Assembly: GCA_905235135.1 (NCBI GenBank)
Contig: CAJOKR010000028.1
Span: 1 to 57,496, forward strand
Direction: 5' to 3'
Length of the DNA: 57,496 nt
Source: an uncultured Bacteroidales bacterium
GTDB lineage: Bacteria; Bacteroidota; Bacteroidia; Bacteroidales; WCHB1-69
Part shown: positions 1-8,397 of the stretch, piece after piece
How the letters are laid out: every line of letters begins with the position of its first letter
Position numbering within the stretch: the stretch's first letter is position 1
The notes under the pieces: generated by a model
Databases searched by the model: none
The model's input: the letters and a program-made list of their open reading frames with translations, nothing else
What the model was told of the DNA's origin: nothing
Made by a program: the position numbers and the translations under genes

Positions 1-27
1 TTGGACGAACCACCAGCGGACGCATTA

Positions 28-45
28 CGACGCAAGGATGCGTCG
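28..45. repeat. Small perfect hairpin at window start
   Basis: A 7-bp stem (CGACGCA and its complement) closes an AGGA loop. It lies in the roughly 180-bp non-coding start of the window, upstream of aspS. No T-tract follows on either side, so a terminator is not supported. The rest of bases 1-139 shows no recognisable gene. Confidence 0.4.
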
Positions 46-139
46 GCTCTTAAGCCTCGTCAACTCGCTCCTCTAAAAAAAGTTGATGCGTAAGCCCTGT
101 GCGTCACTGAGAGGTTGCTCACCGTTCCCAAATAAAATG

Positions 140-147
140 TATCTTTG
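140..147 (+). promoter_or_regulatory. Bacteroidetes -7 box for aspS
   Basis: TATCTTTG matches the Bacteroidetes sigma-ABfr -7 consensus TAnnTTTG, with a TTG 22 bp upstream (115-117). It lies 34 bp before the aspS ATG. No other promoter is visible before the directly abutting permease gene, so the two probably share it. Confidence 0.6.
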
Positions 148-181
148 CAGCCGTTTTTTACGATTATAATACCCTACTAAT

Positions 182-1924
182 ATGTTTAGAACACATACCT
201 GTGGCGAGCTGACGCTTGAGAATATTCAGCAGACCGTGACTTTGAGCGGTTGGATTCAGAAGATCCGCCATCTGGGCGGCATGATTTTCATTGACCTGCG
301 CGACCGCTATGGCATCACGCAACTGGCCTTCAACCATGAGGAACGCCCCGAACTTTGCGAGCGTGCCGAACAGCTGGGCCGCGAATGGGTGATTCAGGTA
401 ACGGGCAAGGTGATAGAACGTTACAGCAAAAACAAGAACATCCCCACCGGCGATATCGAAATTGAAGTGCATGAGCTGAATGTGCTCAACGCTGCGGAAG
501 TGCCCCCCTTCACCATCGAGGATGAGTCCGACGGCGGCGACGAACTGCGTATGCGCTACCGCTACCTCGACATCCGCCGTAACCCCGTGAAGAACAACCT
601 CATCTTCCGCCACAAATTAGGGCTGGAAATCCGCAAATACCTGAGCGGACAAGGATTCCTCGAAATCGAGACGCCGTTCCTCGTGAACAGCACCCCCGAG
701 GGCGCCCGCGACTTCCTCGTGCCCTCCCGCATGAACCCGGGCGAGTTCTACGCCCTGCCGCAATCCCCGCAGACCCTCAAACAGCTGCTGATGATGGCCG
801 GCATGGACCGCTATTTCCAAATCGTGCGCTGCTTCCGCGATGAGGACCTCCGCGCCGACCGCCAACCCGAATTCACGCAGGTCGATTGCGAGATGTCGTT
901 CATCGAGCAGGAGGACATCCTCAACTTGTTCGAAGGTCTGGTGCAGCACATCTTCCGCACCTTCAAGGGCATGGAAATCGGCAAACTGGACCGCATGACC
1001 TGGAACGACGCAATGAAATACTACGGTTCCGACAAGCCTGATGCCCGTTTCGGGATGCGCTTCGTGGAATTGAATGATGTACTGCAAGGCAAGGAATTCA
1101 AGGTCTTCAACGAGGCCGAACTCATCATCGGTATCAAGGCTGAAGGCTGCGGCAACTACTCCCGCAAGCAGCTCGACAACCTCACCGAATTTGTAAAGAG
1201 CCCGCGCGTGGGAGCCGCAGGTTTGGTCTATATCCTTTGCAACCAGGATGGCACATACAAATCCTCCGTCGATAAATTCTACACCCAAGATGATTTGAAG
1301 GCCGTGGCTGAGCGTTGCGATGCACATGCCGGCGACCTCATCCTTATTCTCTCAGGCAAGGCGATGAAGACGCGCAAACAGATGTGCGAACTGCGTCTGG
1401 AGATGGGCAACCGTCTCGGTCTGCGCAAGGCTGGCGAGTACAAGGCCATGTGGGTCATCGATTTCCCGCTGTTGGAGTGGGATGAGGAGACCCAACGCTA
1501 CTACGCTATGCACCACCCGTTCACCGCGCCGAAGCCCGAGCATGAGGATTGGTTAGAGACCCGTCCTGGTGAGGTGCTGGCCAACGCTTACGACTTGGTC
1601 ATCAACGGTTCGGAAATCGGTGGCGGTTCCATCCGTATCCACCGTCCGGAGCTGCAAAAGCGCATGTTCAAAGCCCTGAACTTTACCGAAGAGCAGGCGC
1701 AAAGCCAGTTCGGATTCTTGATCAACGCCTTCAAGTTCGGTGCACCGCCGCACGGTGGTATCGCCTTCGGTTTCGACCGTCTGTGCGCCGTGCTGAGCGA
1801 TTGCGACAGCATCCGTGACTTCATCGCGTTCCCGAAGAACAACGCCGGCCGCGACACCATGCTGCCCGCCCCCACCCCCATCGATCCCAAACAGCTCGAC
1901 GAGCTGAACATCAAACTGAAATAA
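182..1924 (+). CDS. aspS: Aspartate--tRNA ligase
   Basis: Class II aminoacyl-tRNA synthetase that charges tRNA-Asp in the cytoplasm. The 580 aa match the usual bacterial length. An N-terminal OB-fold anticodon-binding domain (about residues 1-110) is followed by the catalytic core. Motif 2 starts near residue 217 ([16 protein letters not shown]), a GAD-type insertion lies in the middle, and motif 3 is [10 protein letters not shown] near residue 524. The insertion marks the bacterial rather than the archaeal type. The TAA stop is followed immediately by the ATG of the ABC permease (zero spacing), suggesting co-transcription. Whether it also charges tRNA-Asn cannot be judged here. Confidence 0.97.
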   Translation: MFRTHTCGELTLENIQQTVTLSGWIQKIRHLGGMIFIDLRDRYGITQLAFNHEERPELCERAEQLGREWVIQVTGKVIERYSKNKNIPTGDIEIEVHELNVLNAAEVPPFTIEDESDGGDELRMRYRYLDIRRNPVKNNLIFRHKLGLEIRKYLSGQGFLEIETPFLVNSTPEGARDFLVPSRMNPGEFYALPQSPQTLKQLLMMAGMDRYFQIVRCFRDEDLRADRQPEFTQVDCEMSFIEQEDILNLFEGLVQHIFRTFKGMEIGKLDRMTWNDAMKYYGSDKPDARFGMRFVELNDVLQGKEFKVFNEAELIIGIKAEGCGNYSRKQLDNLTEFVKSPRVGAAGLVYILCNQDGTYKSSVDKFYTQDDLKAVAERCDAHAGDLILILSGKAMKTRKQMCELRLEMGNRLGLRKAGEYKAMWVIDFPLLEWDEETQRYYAMHHPFTAPKPEHEDWLETRPGEVLANAYDLVINGSEIGGGSIRIHRPELQKRMFKALNFTEEQAQSQFGFLINAFKFGAPPHGGIAFGFDRLCAVLSDCDSIRDFIAFPKNNAGRDTMLPAPTPIDPKQLDELNIKLK

Positions 1925-2668
1925 ATGCTCCGACAAGCCCTTGCCACCTTTGGCGAATATCTCATTTTCCTGCGCCAGGTCTTCAGCAAACCGGCCAAAT
2001 GGTCCGTGTTTCTGAAGAAATGGGTGTTCGAGATGGACGCTATGGGCATCGGCTCCATGCTGATCGTCTGCATCGTGTCACTTGCCATGGGCAGTGTGAT
2101 CACGATGCAGACGGCTCTGCAGATTGAAAGCGGCTGGATTCCCAAATGGACGGTGGGTTTCATTTCCCGTACCTCCATCGTGATGGAACTCTGCCCCACC
2201 ATCATCAGTCTGCTGTTGGTGGGCAACCTCGGTTCGCGCATCACGGCGGAGATTGGCAGTATGCGTGTCACAGAACAGATTGACGCATTGGAGGTTATGG
2301 GCATCAACCCCGCCTCGCATTTGGTGCTGCCCAAAGTACTGGCATCCATCATCGTCAACCCCATACTTTGCGTTTTCAGTATCGCCTTTGCCCTACTCGG
2401 CAGCTTTCTGACGGTGTGGATCACTGGCTGCATCAGCACCTACCATTTCATCGACGGTCTGACCTACTGCTTCCGTGTTTATGACGTGGTCTATGCGCTG
2501 ACAAAAACCTGTGTCTTCGCCTTCGTCATGTCCACCGTGGCCTCCTTCTACGGCTACCGTATTGAAGGCGGCGCACTCGAACTCGGTAAGGCCAGCACGC
2601 AGGGAATCGTCGTCTCCAGTTTTATTATTCTGATTCTTAATGTGGTGATAACGGATATAATGCTGTGA
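1925..2668 (+). CDS. mlaE: MlaE-type ABC transporter permease
   Basis: Inner-membrane permease (247 aa) of the MlaE/TGD1 family, which moves phospholipids between inner and outer membranes with an MlaF ATPase and usually an MCE-domain protein. It has about five hydrophobic segments and the family-typical cytoplasmic stretch MRVTEQIDALEVMG near residue 117, the usual ATPase contact. It abuts aspS. The matching ATPase follows after 259 bp of repeat-rich DNA, and no MCE (MlaD) gene is in the window. The TGA stop merges into a 7-bp tandem array. Confidence 0.9.
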   Translation: MLRQALATFGEYLIFLRQVFSKPAKWSVFLKKWVFEMDAMGIGSMLIVCIVSLAMGSVITMQTALQIESGWIPKWTVGFISRTSIVMELCPTIISLLLVGNLGSRITAEIGSMRVTEQIDALEVMGINPASHLVLPKVLASIIVNPILCVFSIAFALLGSFLTVWITGCISTYHFIDGLTYCFRVYDVVYALTKTCVFAFVMSTVASFYGYRIEGGALELGKASTQGIVVSSFIILILNVVITDIML

Positions 2669-2715
2669 CTTGAGACTTGAGACTTGAGACTTAGGACTTG
2701 AGACCTGAAACTTAA
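2667..2715. repeat. Period-7 tandem array, GACTTGA units
   Basis: Seven heptamers in a row (GACTTGA, GACTTGA, GACTTGA, GACTTAG, GACTTGA, GACCTGA, AACTTAA) start inside the stop codon of the permease gene. Because 7 is not a multiple of 3, the TGA or TAG in the units closes all three forward frames. The reverse-complement motif recurs at 2781-2808, so the two arms could pair. Confidence 0.85.
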
Positions 2716-2780
2716 AAACGAGAGATAGCGAATATGACAGACGATGCAAGATTTGTGAGAAAATAACATTAGACCCCAAA

Positions 2781-2808
2781 AGTCTTACGTCTTAAGTCTT
2801 AAGTCTTG
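2781..2808. repeat. Period-7 tandem array, AGTCTTA units
   Basis: Four heptamers (AGTCTTA, CGTCTTA, AGTCTTA, AGTCTTG), roughly the reverse complement of the GACTTGA/GACTTAG array about 70 bp upstream. Together they form a potential imperfect foldback. Confidence 0.8.
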
Positions 2809-2811
2809 TAT

Positions 2812-2922
2812 CCTTAAACCCTAAACCTTAAACCCTAAACCTTAAACCCTAAACCTTAAACCCTAAACCTTAAACCCTAAACCTTAAACCCTAAACCTTA
2901 AACCCTAAACAAACCCTAAACC
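2812..2922. repeat. Telomere-like 14-bp (2 x 7) tandem array
   Basis: Seven exact copies of CCTTAAACCCTAAA (2812-2909) and a degenerate tail, ending 5 bp before the ATPase start. Each 14-mer is two related heptamers, CCTTAAA and CCCTAAA. It resembles eukaryotic telomere repeats only superficially. It occupies the position expected for a leader and ribosome-binding site. Confidence 0.92.
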
Positions 2923-2927
2923 ATTAA

Positions 2928-3680
2928 ATGATCACGGTCAACAACGTTTCCAAATATTTCGGCGAGAAGCAGGTGCTTTTCGGCATCGACACGCAGTTCG
3001 AGGAGGGCAAGGTGAACCTGATCATCGGACGGTCGGGATCGGGCAAGACGGTGCTGATGAAGTGTTTGGTGGGGCTGTTCACACCCGAGGAGGGAGAAGT
3101 GCTCTACAGCGGGCGCGAGTTCCACAACCTGCCGGACAAGGACAAGCTTTCGCTCCGCAAGGAGATGGGAATGGTGTTCCAAGGGTCCGCGCTTTTCGAC
3201 TCCATGACCATTGAGGAGAACGTCACCTTTCCGTTGGATATGTTCACGGAGATGAGCGAAAGCGAGATGCGCGACCGCGCCGACTTCTGTCTCGAATGCG
3301 TTGATTTGAAGGGGGTTAACAAACTATTTCCAGCGGAGCTGAGTGGCGGTATGAAGAAGCGTGCCGCCATCGCACGGGCGCTCGCCTGCAACCCCAAGTA
3401 CCTCTTCTTCGACGAGCCCAACTCCGGCCTCGACCCCAAAACCTCCCTGCTCATCGACGAGCTCATCACCAAAATCACCCACGATTTCAACACCACCACC
3501 GTGGTCAACACCCACGACCTGAACTCCATCATCACCATCGGGGAAACCATCTCCTTCATCTACCAGGGCCGCCTCGGATGGCACGGCAGCAGCGACAACA
3601 TCCTCACCTCCGACGACCAAACGTTGAACGATTTCATCTACGCGCAGCCGCTGACGCAGAGATTGCGGAAAACGTTGTGA
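2928..3680 (+). CDS. mlaF: MlaF-type ABC transporter ATPase
   Basis: Cytoplasmic ATPase (250 aa) expected to drive the upstream MlaE-type permease in phospholipid transport. Visible motifs are Walker A GRSGSGKT near residue 34, the signature LSGGMKKR near residue 138, Walker B LFFDEPNSGLD near residue 158, and a switch histidine in VVNTHDL. The signature with MKKR rather than QRQR is typical of the MlaF/MKL branch. It follows the permease on the same strand. The ATG is preceded by the telomere-like array and no good Shine-Dalgarno sequence, as is common in Bacteroidetes. Confidence 0.92.
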   Translation: MITVNNVSKYFGEKQVLFGIDTQFEEGKVNLIIGRSGSGKTVLMKCLVGLFTPEEGEVLYSGREFHNLPDKDKLSLRKEMGMVFQGSALFDSMTIEENVTFPLDMFTEMSESEMRDRADFCLECVDLKGVNKLFPAELSGGMKKRAAIARALACNPKYLFFDEPNSGLDPKTSLLIDELITKITHDFNTTTVVNTHDLNSIITIGETISFIYQGRLGWHGSSDNILTSDDQTLNDFIYAQPLTQRLRKTL

Positions 3681-3696
3681 CACGATAATTTACGTA

Positions 3697-3727
3697 TGTA
3701 GAGACGTAAAATTTTGCGCCCCCTACA
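3697..3727. repeat. Degenerate 31-nt palindrome after the ATPase gene
   Basis: A divergent member of the palindrome family seen intact at 4266, 30491, 41772 and 41824. The left arm reads TGTAGAGACGTAAAA and the right arm TTTTGCGCCCCCTACA. The right arm mixes features of the second (GTAGGGGC) family. It lies 17 bp after the mlaF stop. Confidence 0.65.
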
Positions 3728-3730
3728 ACC

Positions 3731-3758
3731 CCTTAACCATTAACCATTAACCTTAAAC
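3731..3758. repeat. Short period-7 array before cvpA
   Basis: Four heptamers (CCTTAAC, CATTAAC, CATTAAC, CTTAAAC) ending 6 bp before the CvpA start codon. Each unit contains TAA. Confidence 0.7.
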
Positions 3759-3764
3759 CACCCA

Positions 3765-4268
3765 ATGAACTGGATTGACATCATCGTCCTTATCCCCCTC
3801 TGCTGGTACGCCTACAGAGGCTTCCGAAACGGTTTCCTTATGGAGATTGTCTCCTTGGCCGCACTGTTTTTAGGACTTTTCATATCCTATAAATTCTCCG
3901 ACCTGATTTCCCTTTGGCTCACAGGCACCACGCTGGCCAAGCCCATCTCTTTCTCGCTCTGCTTCGTGCTCACCATCGTGCTGGTCAACCTGCTGGGCCG
4001 GATTCTGAAACGGGCGCTCAAACCAGTACTCTCCGAATTCCTCGACAAAGGACTCGGAGTGCTGTTCGGCATCCTTAAAGTGGTATTAGTGGCGGGAGTC
4101 TTGTTTTATTTCATAGACACCGTGGATAAAAAGGAAATCCTCATCAAACACGACGTAAAAGAGGCCTCCGTCGCCTACAAGCACCTCTCGCCGGTGATGT
4201 CTCACGTTCTCGAATGGAAAGAGACGCGAGATACGGAGAAGGAAGAAACGCGGGATACGGAAAAATAG
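3765..4268 (+). CDS. CvpA family inner-membrane protein
   Basis: A 167-aa protein with four predicted hydrophobic helices and the CvpA pattern (N-terminal MNWIDIIVLIPL, then YRGFRNGF). CvpA-family proteins affect colicin V production, envelope stress resistance and biofilm in other bacteria; the molecular role is unknown. The last 15 residues are a duplication (ETRDTEK, E, ETRDTEK) encoded by a 24-bp near-tandem repeat. The TAG stop is supplied by the left end of a palindromic repeat, so the C-terminus looks remodelled by repeat DNA. It is the last + strand gene before a convergent operon. Confidence 0.85.
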   Translation: MNWIDIIVLIPLCWYAYRGFRNGFLMEIVSLAALFLGLFISYKFSDLISLWLTGTTLAKPISFSLCFVLTIVLVNLLGRILKRALKPVLSEFLDKGLGVLFGILKVVLVAGVLFYFIDTVDKKEILIKHDVKEASVAYKHLSPVMSHVLEWKETRDTEKEETRDTEK

Positions 4269-4291
4269 AGACGCAAAATTTTGCGTCTCTA
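4266..4291. repeat. Perfect 26-nt palindrome (GTAGAGACG family)
   Basis: Arms TAGAGACGCAAAA and its exact complement. The first three bases are the stop codon of the CvpA gene. It lies between the convergent cvpA and GSCFA genes, so it could form a hairpin in either transcript, but no T-run follows. Confidence 0.9.
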
Positions 4292-4300
4292 CCCAAAACC

Positions 4301-5161
4301 TTACCGGAATTTCCTATGATTCAAAAACCGGTTCTCCTTCTCAATCTCCACCATCCGCTGTTGCGTCTCTTCTGTGAAGAAAGATTCCGACAGTTTTTCC
4401 TCCAAATAACTGATAGCCATATCGTTGGGATGGGTTAGATCCTTGGCGTAGAAACGGTAGTCGCGGAGGTCGTCCATCAGGTACTCATAGGCGGGGAAAT
4501 AGTAGCTGAACTCGTTATCGACGAGCTTTTCCACGGCCAACAGCAGAACCGACTTGCTCAAAGCATTCTCGTGCGCTCCATCGCCCAGATGCCGCACCGG
4601 ACTCACCGTGAAGATGACCTTCATGTCGGGACAGGCCTCCTTGAGCAGCGAAAGGGTCTCCTTCCACTGCGTGACAATCTTCTTCACGTCCAAACGCAGA
4701 CGTTCGAACTGGTGGTTCGGGATTTTGTGGCAATTGGAGACAATCAGGTCGCGGGGGATGAACTTGTAGCAGAAGGCCGTGCCGAACGTGACGAACAGAT
4801 AACGGGTTTCGCGAAGGAAATCCGAGCAATGTTCCATGTTTTCGTCAATATTGGCCTCGAAGTCCTCGAAATTCTCCTTGGAAAAGCGACCGTGGTGCGC
4901 GAAACTCACCCAAAGGTCACGATATTTGTAGAAATACCGGTTCTTGTCGAAAAGATCGGGATTGAGCATGAAGCGCAACGCCCGGTCGATGGATATCGGG
5001 TTGAAAAGCACCCCGAACGGGTTGGAGCAGACGTTGAAACGGTGCGTGTCGAAATAGTGGCCCATGTTATCGGAAAAACAGGAGCCTACCAGCATCACAG
5101 TGTCAGTCTCACCGATGTGAAACGGGTATGTCGGGGCGGGGATTGTGGTTCTGAATTGCAT
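4301..5161 (-). CDS. GSCFA domain protein
   Basis: A 286-aa protein of the GSCFA family, named after its N-terminal motif; here it reads VGSCFSDNMG near residue 26. The fold is related to SGNH/GDSL hydrolases, and a late D-x-x-H-like stretch (DLTHPND) fits that view, but no substrate is established. It starts 6 bp after the uvrD stop on the same strand, so it is probably co-transcribed with the helicase; this pairing implies no shared function. Confidence 0.88.
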   Translation of the reverse strand: MQFRTTIPAPTYPFHIGETDTVMLVGSCFSDNMGHYFDTHRFNVCSNPFGVLFNPISIDRALRFMLNPDLFDKNRYFYKYRDLWVSFAHHGRFSKENFEDFEANIDENMEHCSDFLRETRYLFVTFGTAFCYKFIPRDLIVSNCHKIPNHQFERLRLDVKKIVTQWKETLSLLKEACPDMKVIFTVSPVRHLGDGAHENALSKSVLLLAVEKLVDNEFSYYFPAYEYLMDDLRDYRFYAKDLTHPNDMAISYLEEKLSESFFTEETQQRMVEIEKENRFLNHRKFR

Positions 5162-5167
5162 ATTCTG

Positions 5168-7546
5168 TTATTTGGGTATCAATAATTTAGCGAATTTAAG
5201 GACTAATGTTTTGCTACCGACGGTGTCGAAAATGACCACGGCGCGGGCATCGGGACCGACACCCTCCACCAAATTGACCATACCGAAGCCGAACTTGCTG
5301 TGATAGACCCGAACGCCCGGCTGGATGGCCTCGGGCGGCGCCAACGTGCCGATTTTGTCGAGCTGGACATCGGTCTTGGTCTTCATCACCGGTTTGGGTG
5401 CGGACACGGGCTTACGCACCTCTCGACAGCACGTTCCTGACGATGAATTGGACCCGGAACCGCTGTTGAAACGGAACGAGCCTCGGGGCGATTCCGACGA
5501 GGAACGTCCGAACAGTCCCATGCCCTCGGAAGCCTTCATCGTCACTTTCAGGAAACGGTCGGGAATTTCACCGAGGAAACGGCTGTCCTCGCACGGCCGC
5601 CGCTGTCCGTACTGGAATCGCGACATCGCCATCGTGAGGAAAATCTGCTTGCGGGCGCGGGTGAGCGCGACGTAAAACAACCGCCGCTCTTCCTCCATTT
5701 CGTGCCGTGAATCGAGACTCAGCGACGACGGGAAAAGGTTCTCCTCCATGCCCGATACAAACACGTAATCAAACTCCAAACCCTTGGCCGAATGGATGGT
5801 CATCAGCCGCACTACATTATCATCGTCCTCGCCATCCTTTTTGTTGAGATCTTTCTCATCGAGCAGAGAAACGGACTCCATATACTGGTCCAGCGAAGGA
5901 AAATAGGTCTCCAGCATCTCGCCAGTCTCCTCGTTAAGGATATTCTCGGGTTCGCGCTCGGTGAAGCTCTTCATGGCGTTAAGCAGCTCATTTACATGAT
6001 CCACACGCTCCTTCTCCTCGATATTCTCGCTCAAGGCTTGGGCTACGCCCGATTTGGTCACGATTTGCGAACCGAGCTCGTAGGCATTTTGGGTAGTGAG
6101 CTGGGCGGAGAAGCCCTTGATAAGGTCGGCAAAATCGCGCATTTTGGCCATCACGCCGTTATTCAATCCAGTGTTGTATTGTTCGGGTTGCGACACCACA
6201 TCCCACAGCGGCACGCGGGCCGCCTGAGCCGCAGCTGCCGCTCGCGCAACTGTAGTATCGCCAATTCCGCGCATGGGGAAGTTGATGACCCGTCGCAACG
6301 ATTCTTCATCGTAATGGTTGATTACCAATCGGAAATAAGCCAACAATGTCTTGATTTCCTTACGATTGTAGAAAGAGATGCTGCCGAAAATCTTATACGG
6401 GATGTGCCGCTTGACCATCGCCTCCTCCAACGAGCGCGACTGCGTGTTAGTACGGTAAAGGATGGCAAACTGCCGGTTTTCCACATGGTCGCGCATCTGC
6501 AGCTCGAAAATCTTGTCGGCAATTTCCTGTGCCTCCTCCTGATCAGAGCTGGCCCGGATGACCTCAATTTTAGCCCCTTCCGCATTGTCCGTCCACACAT
6601 CCTTGGGCATCCGGTCCTTGTTGTGCTTAATCACGGCATTGGCCGCGTTCACGATATTTTGCGTGGACCGGTAGTTTTGTTCCAGCTTGAAGATGCGCGT
6701 GCCTGGGTAGTCGCGCTTGAAGTTGAGGATATTCTGGATATCGGCACCGCGGAAGCCGTAAATGCTCTGCGCATCATCGCCTACCACGCAAATGTTGCGG
6801 TTAAGTGCTGACAGCCGCTTAATAATCAAATACTGTGCAAAGTTAGTGTCCTGGTATTCGTCGATGAGGATATAGTTGAAACGGTTCTGGTACTTGAAGA
6901 GTGCCTCGGGCGAATCACGCAAAAGGACGTTCATAAAGTAAAGCAGATCATCGAAATCCATCGCGTTTGCCTTATGCAGACGGTCGTTGTATTTGGCGAA
7001 AATCTGCGAAATCATCGGCTTGTTGGACATGCGGTCGTTGGCCTGGATTTCGGGGTTATCCGCATACTCCTGTGCCGAAAGCAGGCTGGCTTTGGCCATG
7101 GAGATACGGCTCAGCACAAAACCGGGCGTATATTGCTTGGGATCGAGTCCCATCTCCTTGATAATGCTCTTAATCAGCGATTTGGAGTCGTCTGTATCGT
7201 AAATGGTGATGTTGCTGCTGAACCCGATTTTCTCGGCTTCAACCCGCAGAATGCGATAGAAAACAGAATGGAAGGTGCCCATCGTGACCGCCTTGGCCAG
7301 GTCGCCACCCACGAGGTTGATGATACGCTCACGCATCTCTGCCGCGGCTTTATTGGTAAAAGTCAGCGCCAAAATCCGGTACGGACTAATGTTATTAACA
7401 GCTAACATGTACGCAATACGGTAGGTCAGCACGCGAGTCTTACCTGAGCCCGCACCCGCCAAAACCATCACCGGACCCTCGGTTTGGGTCACAGCCACCT
7501 GCTGCTGCTCATTCAATTCGGATAAAATATGCTCTTCCGGTGTCAT
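5168..7546 (-). CDS. uvrD: UvrD/PcrA-type superfamily 1 DNA helicase
   Basis: ATP-dependent 3'-5' DNA helicase for repair and replication-conflict resolution, 792 aa. Motifs in order: Walker A GAGSGKT near residue 31, LTFTNKAAAEMRERI (Ia), DEYQDTN (II), VVGDDAQSIYGFRGAD (III), LEQNYRST (IV), TIHSAKGLEFDYVFV (V) and VALTRARKQ (VI). The C-terminal about 60 residues (VYHSKFGFGMVNLVEG) resemble the Tudor-like RNA-polymerase-binding domain of PcrA/UvrD. The stop is 6 bp from the GSCFA start. A period-7 TAA-rich array lies just upstream of the start codon. Confidence 0.96.
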   Translation of the reverse strand: MTPEEHILSELNEQQQVAVTQTEGPVMVLAGAGSGKTRVLTYRIAYMLAVNNISPYRILALTFTNKAAAEMRERIINLVGGDLAKAVTMGTFHSVFYRILRVEAEKIGFSSNITIYDTDDSKSLIKSIIKEMGLDPKQYTPGFVLSRISMAKASLLSAQEYADNPEIQANDRMSNKPMISQIFAKYNDRLHKANAMDFDDLLYFMNVLLRDSPEALFKYQNRFNYILIDEYQDTNFAQYLIIKRLSALNRNICVVGDDAQSIYGFRGADIQNILNFKRDYPGTRIFKLEQNYRSTQNIVNAANAVIKHNKDRMPKDVWTDNAEGAKIEVIRASSDQEEAQEIADKIFELQMRDHVENRQFAILYRTNTQSRSLEEAMVKRHIPYKIFGSISFYNRKEIKTLLAYFRLVINHYDEESLRRVINFPMRGIGDTTVARAAAAAQAARVPLWDVVSQPEQYNTGLNNGVMAKMRDFADLIKGFSAQLTTQNAYELGSQIVTKSGVAQALSENIEEKERVDHVNELLNAMKSFTEREPENILNEETGEMLETYFPSLDQYMESVSLLDEKDLNKKDGEDDDNVVRLMTIHSAKGLEFDYVFVSGMEENLFPSSLSLDSRHEMEEERRLFYVALTRARKQIFLTMAMSRFQYGQRRPCEDSRFLGEIPDRFLKVTMKASEGMGLFGRSSSESPRGSFRFNSGSGSNSSSGTCCREVRKPVSAPKPVMKTKTDVQLDKIGTLAPPEAIQPGVRVYHSKFGFGMVNLVEGVGPDARAVVIFDTVGSKTLVLKFAKLLIPK

Positions 7547-7571
7547 TTTGTTTCGAAAGTTGAAATGTTTA

Positions 7572-7606
7572 AAATTAAGAATTAATTGTTAAAATCTAAT
7601 AATTAA
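7572..7606. repeat. AT-rich period-7 array upstream of uvrD
   Basis: Five heptamers each ending in TAA: AAATTAA, GAATTAA, TTGTTAA, AATCTAA, TAATTAA. AT-rich sequence can mimic this by chance, so it is weaker than the GC-containing arrays. Confidence 0.5.
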
Positions 7607-7620
7607 AAAATTATCAACAA

Positions 7621-7653
7621 TTGACATAAGGTCGAATTTTTTAATTATCTTTG
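7621..7653 (+). promoter_or_regulatory. Promoter for candidate small RNA
   Basis: TTGACA at 7621 and TATCTTTG at 7646-7653 (TAnnTTTG) on the + strand, 22 bp apart, although both neighbouring protein genes are on the - strand. This predicts a transcript starting near 7660. Confidence 0.6.
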
Positions 7654-7659
7654 CATCGT

Positions 7660-7775
7660 CAATCCCAATGACAAAAGGGCTGTCGGTAAGTCCCACCTTT
7701 TTTACACATTATCATTTTAATCCCACCTATCAGTTTATTTGGCAATTACTCAATTAAAATCCGACAGCCCTTATA
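7660..7775 (+). ncRNA. Candidate 6S-like structured small RNA
   Basis: An intergenic stretch of about 115 nt with no ORF has its own + strand promoter and a long-range perfect 12-bp helix: AAGGGCTGTCGG at 7675-7686 pairs with the complement at 7761-7772. A second helix, ATTTTAAT (7714-7721) with ATTAAAAT (7753-7760), is flush with the first on the 3' side, leaving a 27-nt one-sided bulge. A rod closed by a terminal helix with a large internal bubble resembles 6S RNA or the 6S-Flavo/Bacteroidales-1 class, but I cannot match a consensus. The helix could also form in a - strand kinase-uvrD transcript. The 3' end has no clear terminator. Confidence 0.4.
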
Positions 7776-7778
7776 TTG

Positions 7779-8336
7779 TTAAGCACCTATCTCTTGGAGA
7801 ACGGTTTCGACTTGACGGTAAAGGTCTTCGAAGTCGCCGTTGTTCATAAAGACGTGGTCGGCCATTTGCATGCAGCGGCCGATGTTCTGGTGGTTCGGGT
7901 CGGTGGAGGACATCTCACGGGCTTCGTTTTCGAGGAAGGTCTCGTAGGAGATATGGTCGGTTTCGGAACCGCGGCCCACCACGCGCTCATAGCGGATTTC
8001 CGGGTCGGCATCGACGGCAAAAAGCAGGAAATGTTCTTGTTGGCGAAGCGATTCTACCTCGCCCGGAGTGCGTACACTCTCAATGATGGCGTTCTCCCCG
8101 TTTTCAGCCGCCTGCAAGTAAAGCTGGTCGGTGATGTAGGAAGGACAATGCGTGGCCCGCAGGTCGTTGGCCACCACCACGAAAGTATCACGATTTAGCT
8201 CCATACCGCGTCGTTTTGCCTCTTCAATGAGGTATCCGCGGACGGAGTAATGTCGGTAACCGTAATGGTCCACCAGATAATCGACAATGGTGCCCTTTCC
8301 AGCGCCCAAAGTCCCGGTTATGCCAATAATTTTCAT
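7779..8336 (-). CDS. P-loop nucleotide kinase, dephospho-CoA-kinase-like
   Basis: A 185-aa soluble kinase with a Walker A loop at its N-terminus (GITGTLGAGKGT) and a lid-like Arg-containing segment (RYERVVGRGSETDH). The layout fits the CoaE/nucleoside-monophosphate-kinase fold, but classic CoaE starts GxTGGIGSGKS, so the substrate is uncertain. An upstream in-frame ATG would add 19 residues; the start at MKIIGITG is chosen because it puts the P-loop at residues 6-15 as in relatives. It is the third gene of a greA-HIT-kinase run. Confidence 0.75.
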   Translation of the reverse strand: MKIIGITGTLGAGKGTIVDYLVDHYGYRHYSVRGYLIEEAKRRGMELNRDTFVVVANDLRATHCPSYITDQLYLQAAENGENAIIESVRTPGEVESLRQQEHFLLFAVDADPEIRYERVVGRGSETDHISYETFLENEAREMSSTDPNHQNIGRCMQMADHVFMNNGDFEDLYRQVETVLQEIGA

Positions 8337-8397
8337 GTCGGTCGGTTTTTTAAGACAAAAAAGGTGGCACTTTGTGCGCCACCTGAATTTCAATAGG

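Noticed and set aside
2812..2922. Telomere-like or CRISPR array
   Set aside because: Units are contiguous with no spacers and the locus is internal in a bacterial chromosome; it is one of several period-7 arrays with different units.
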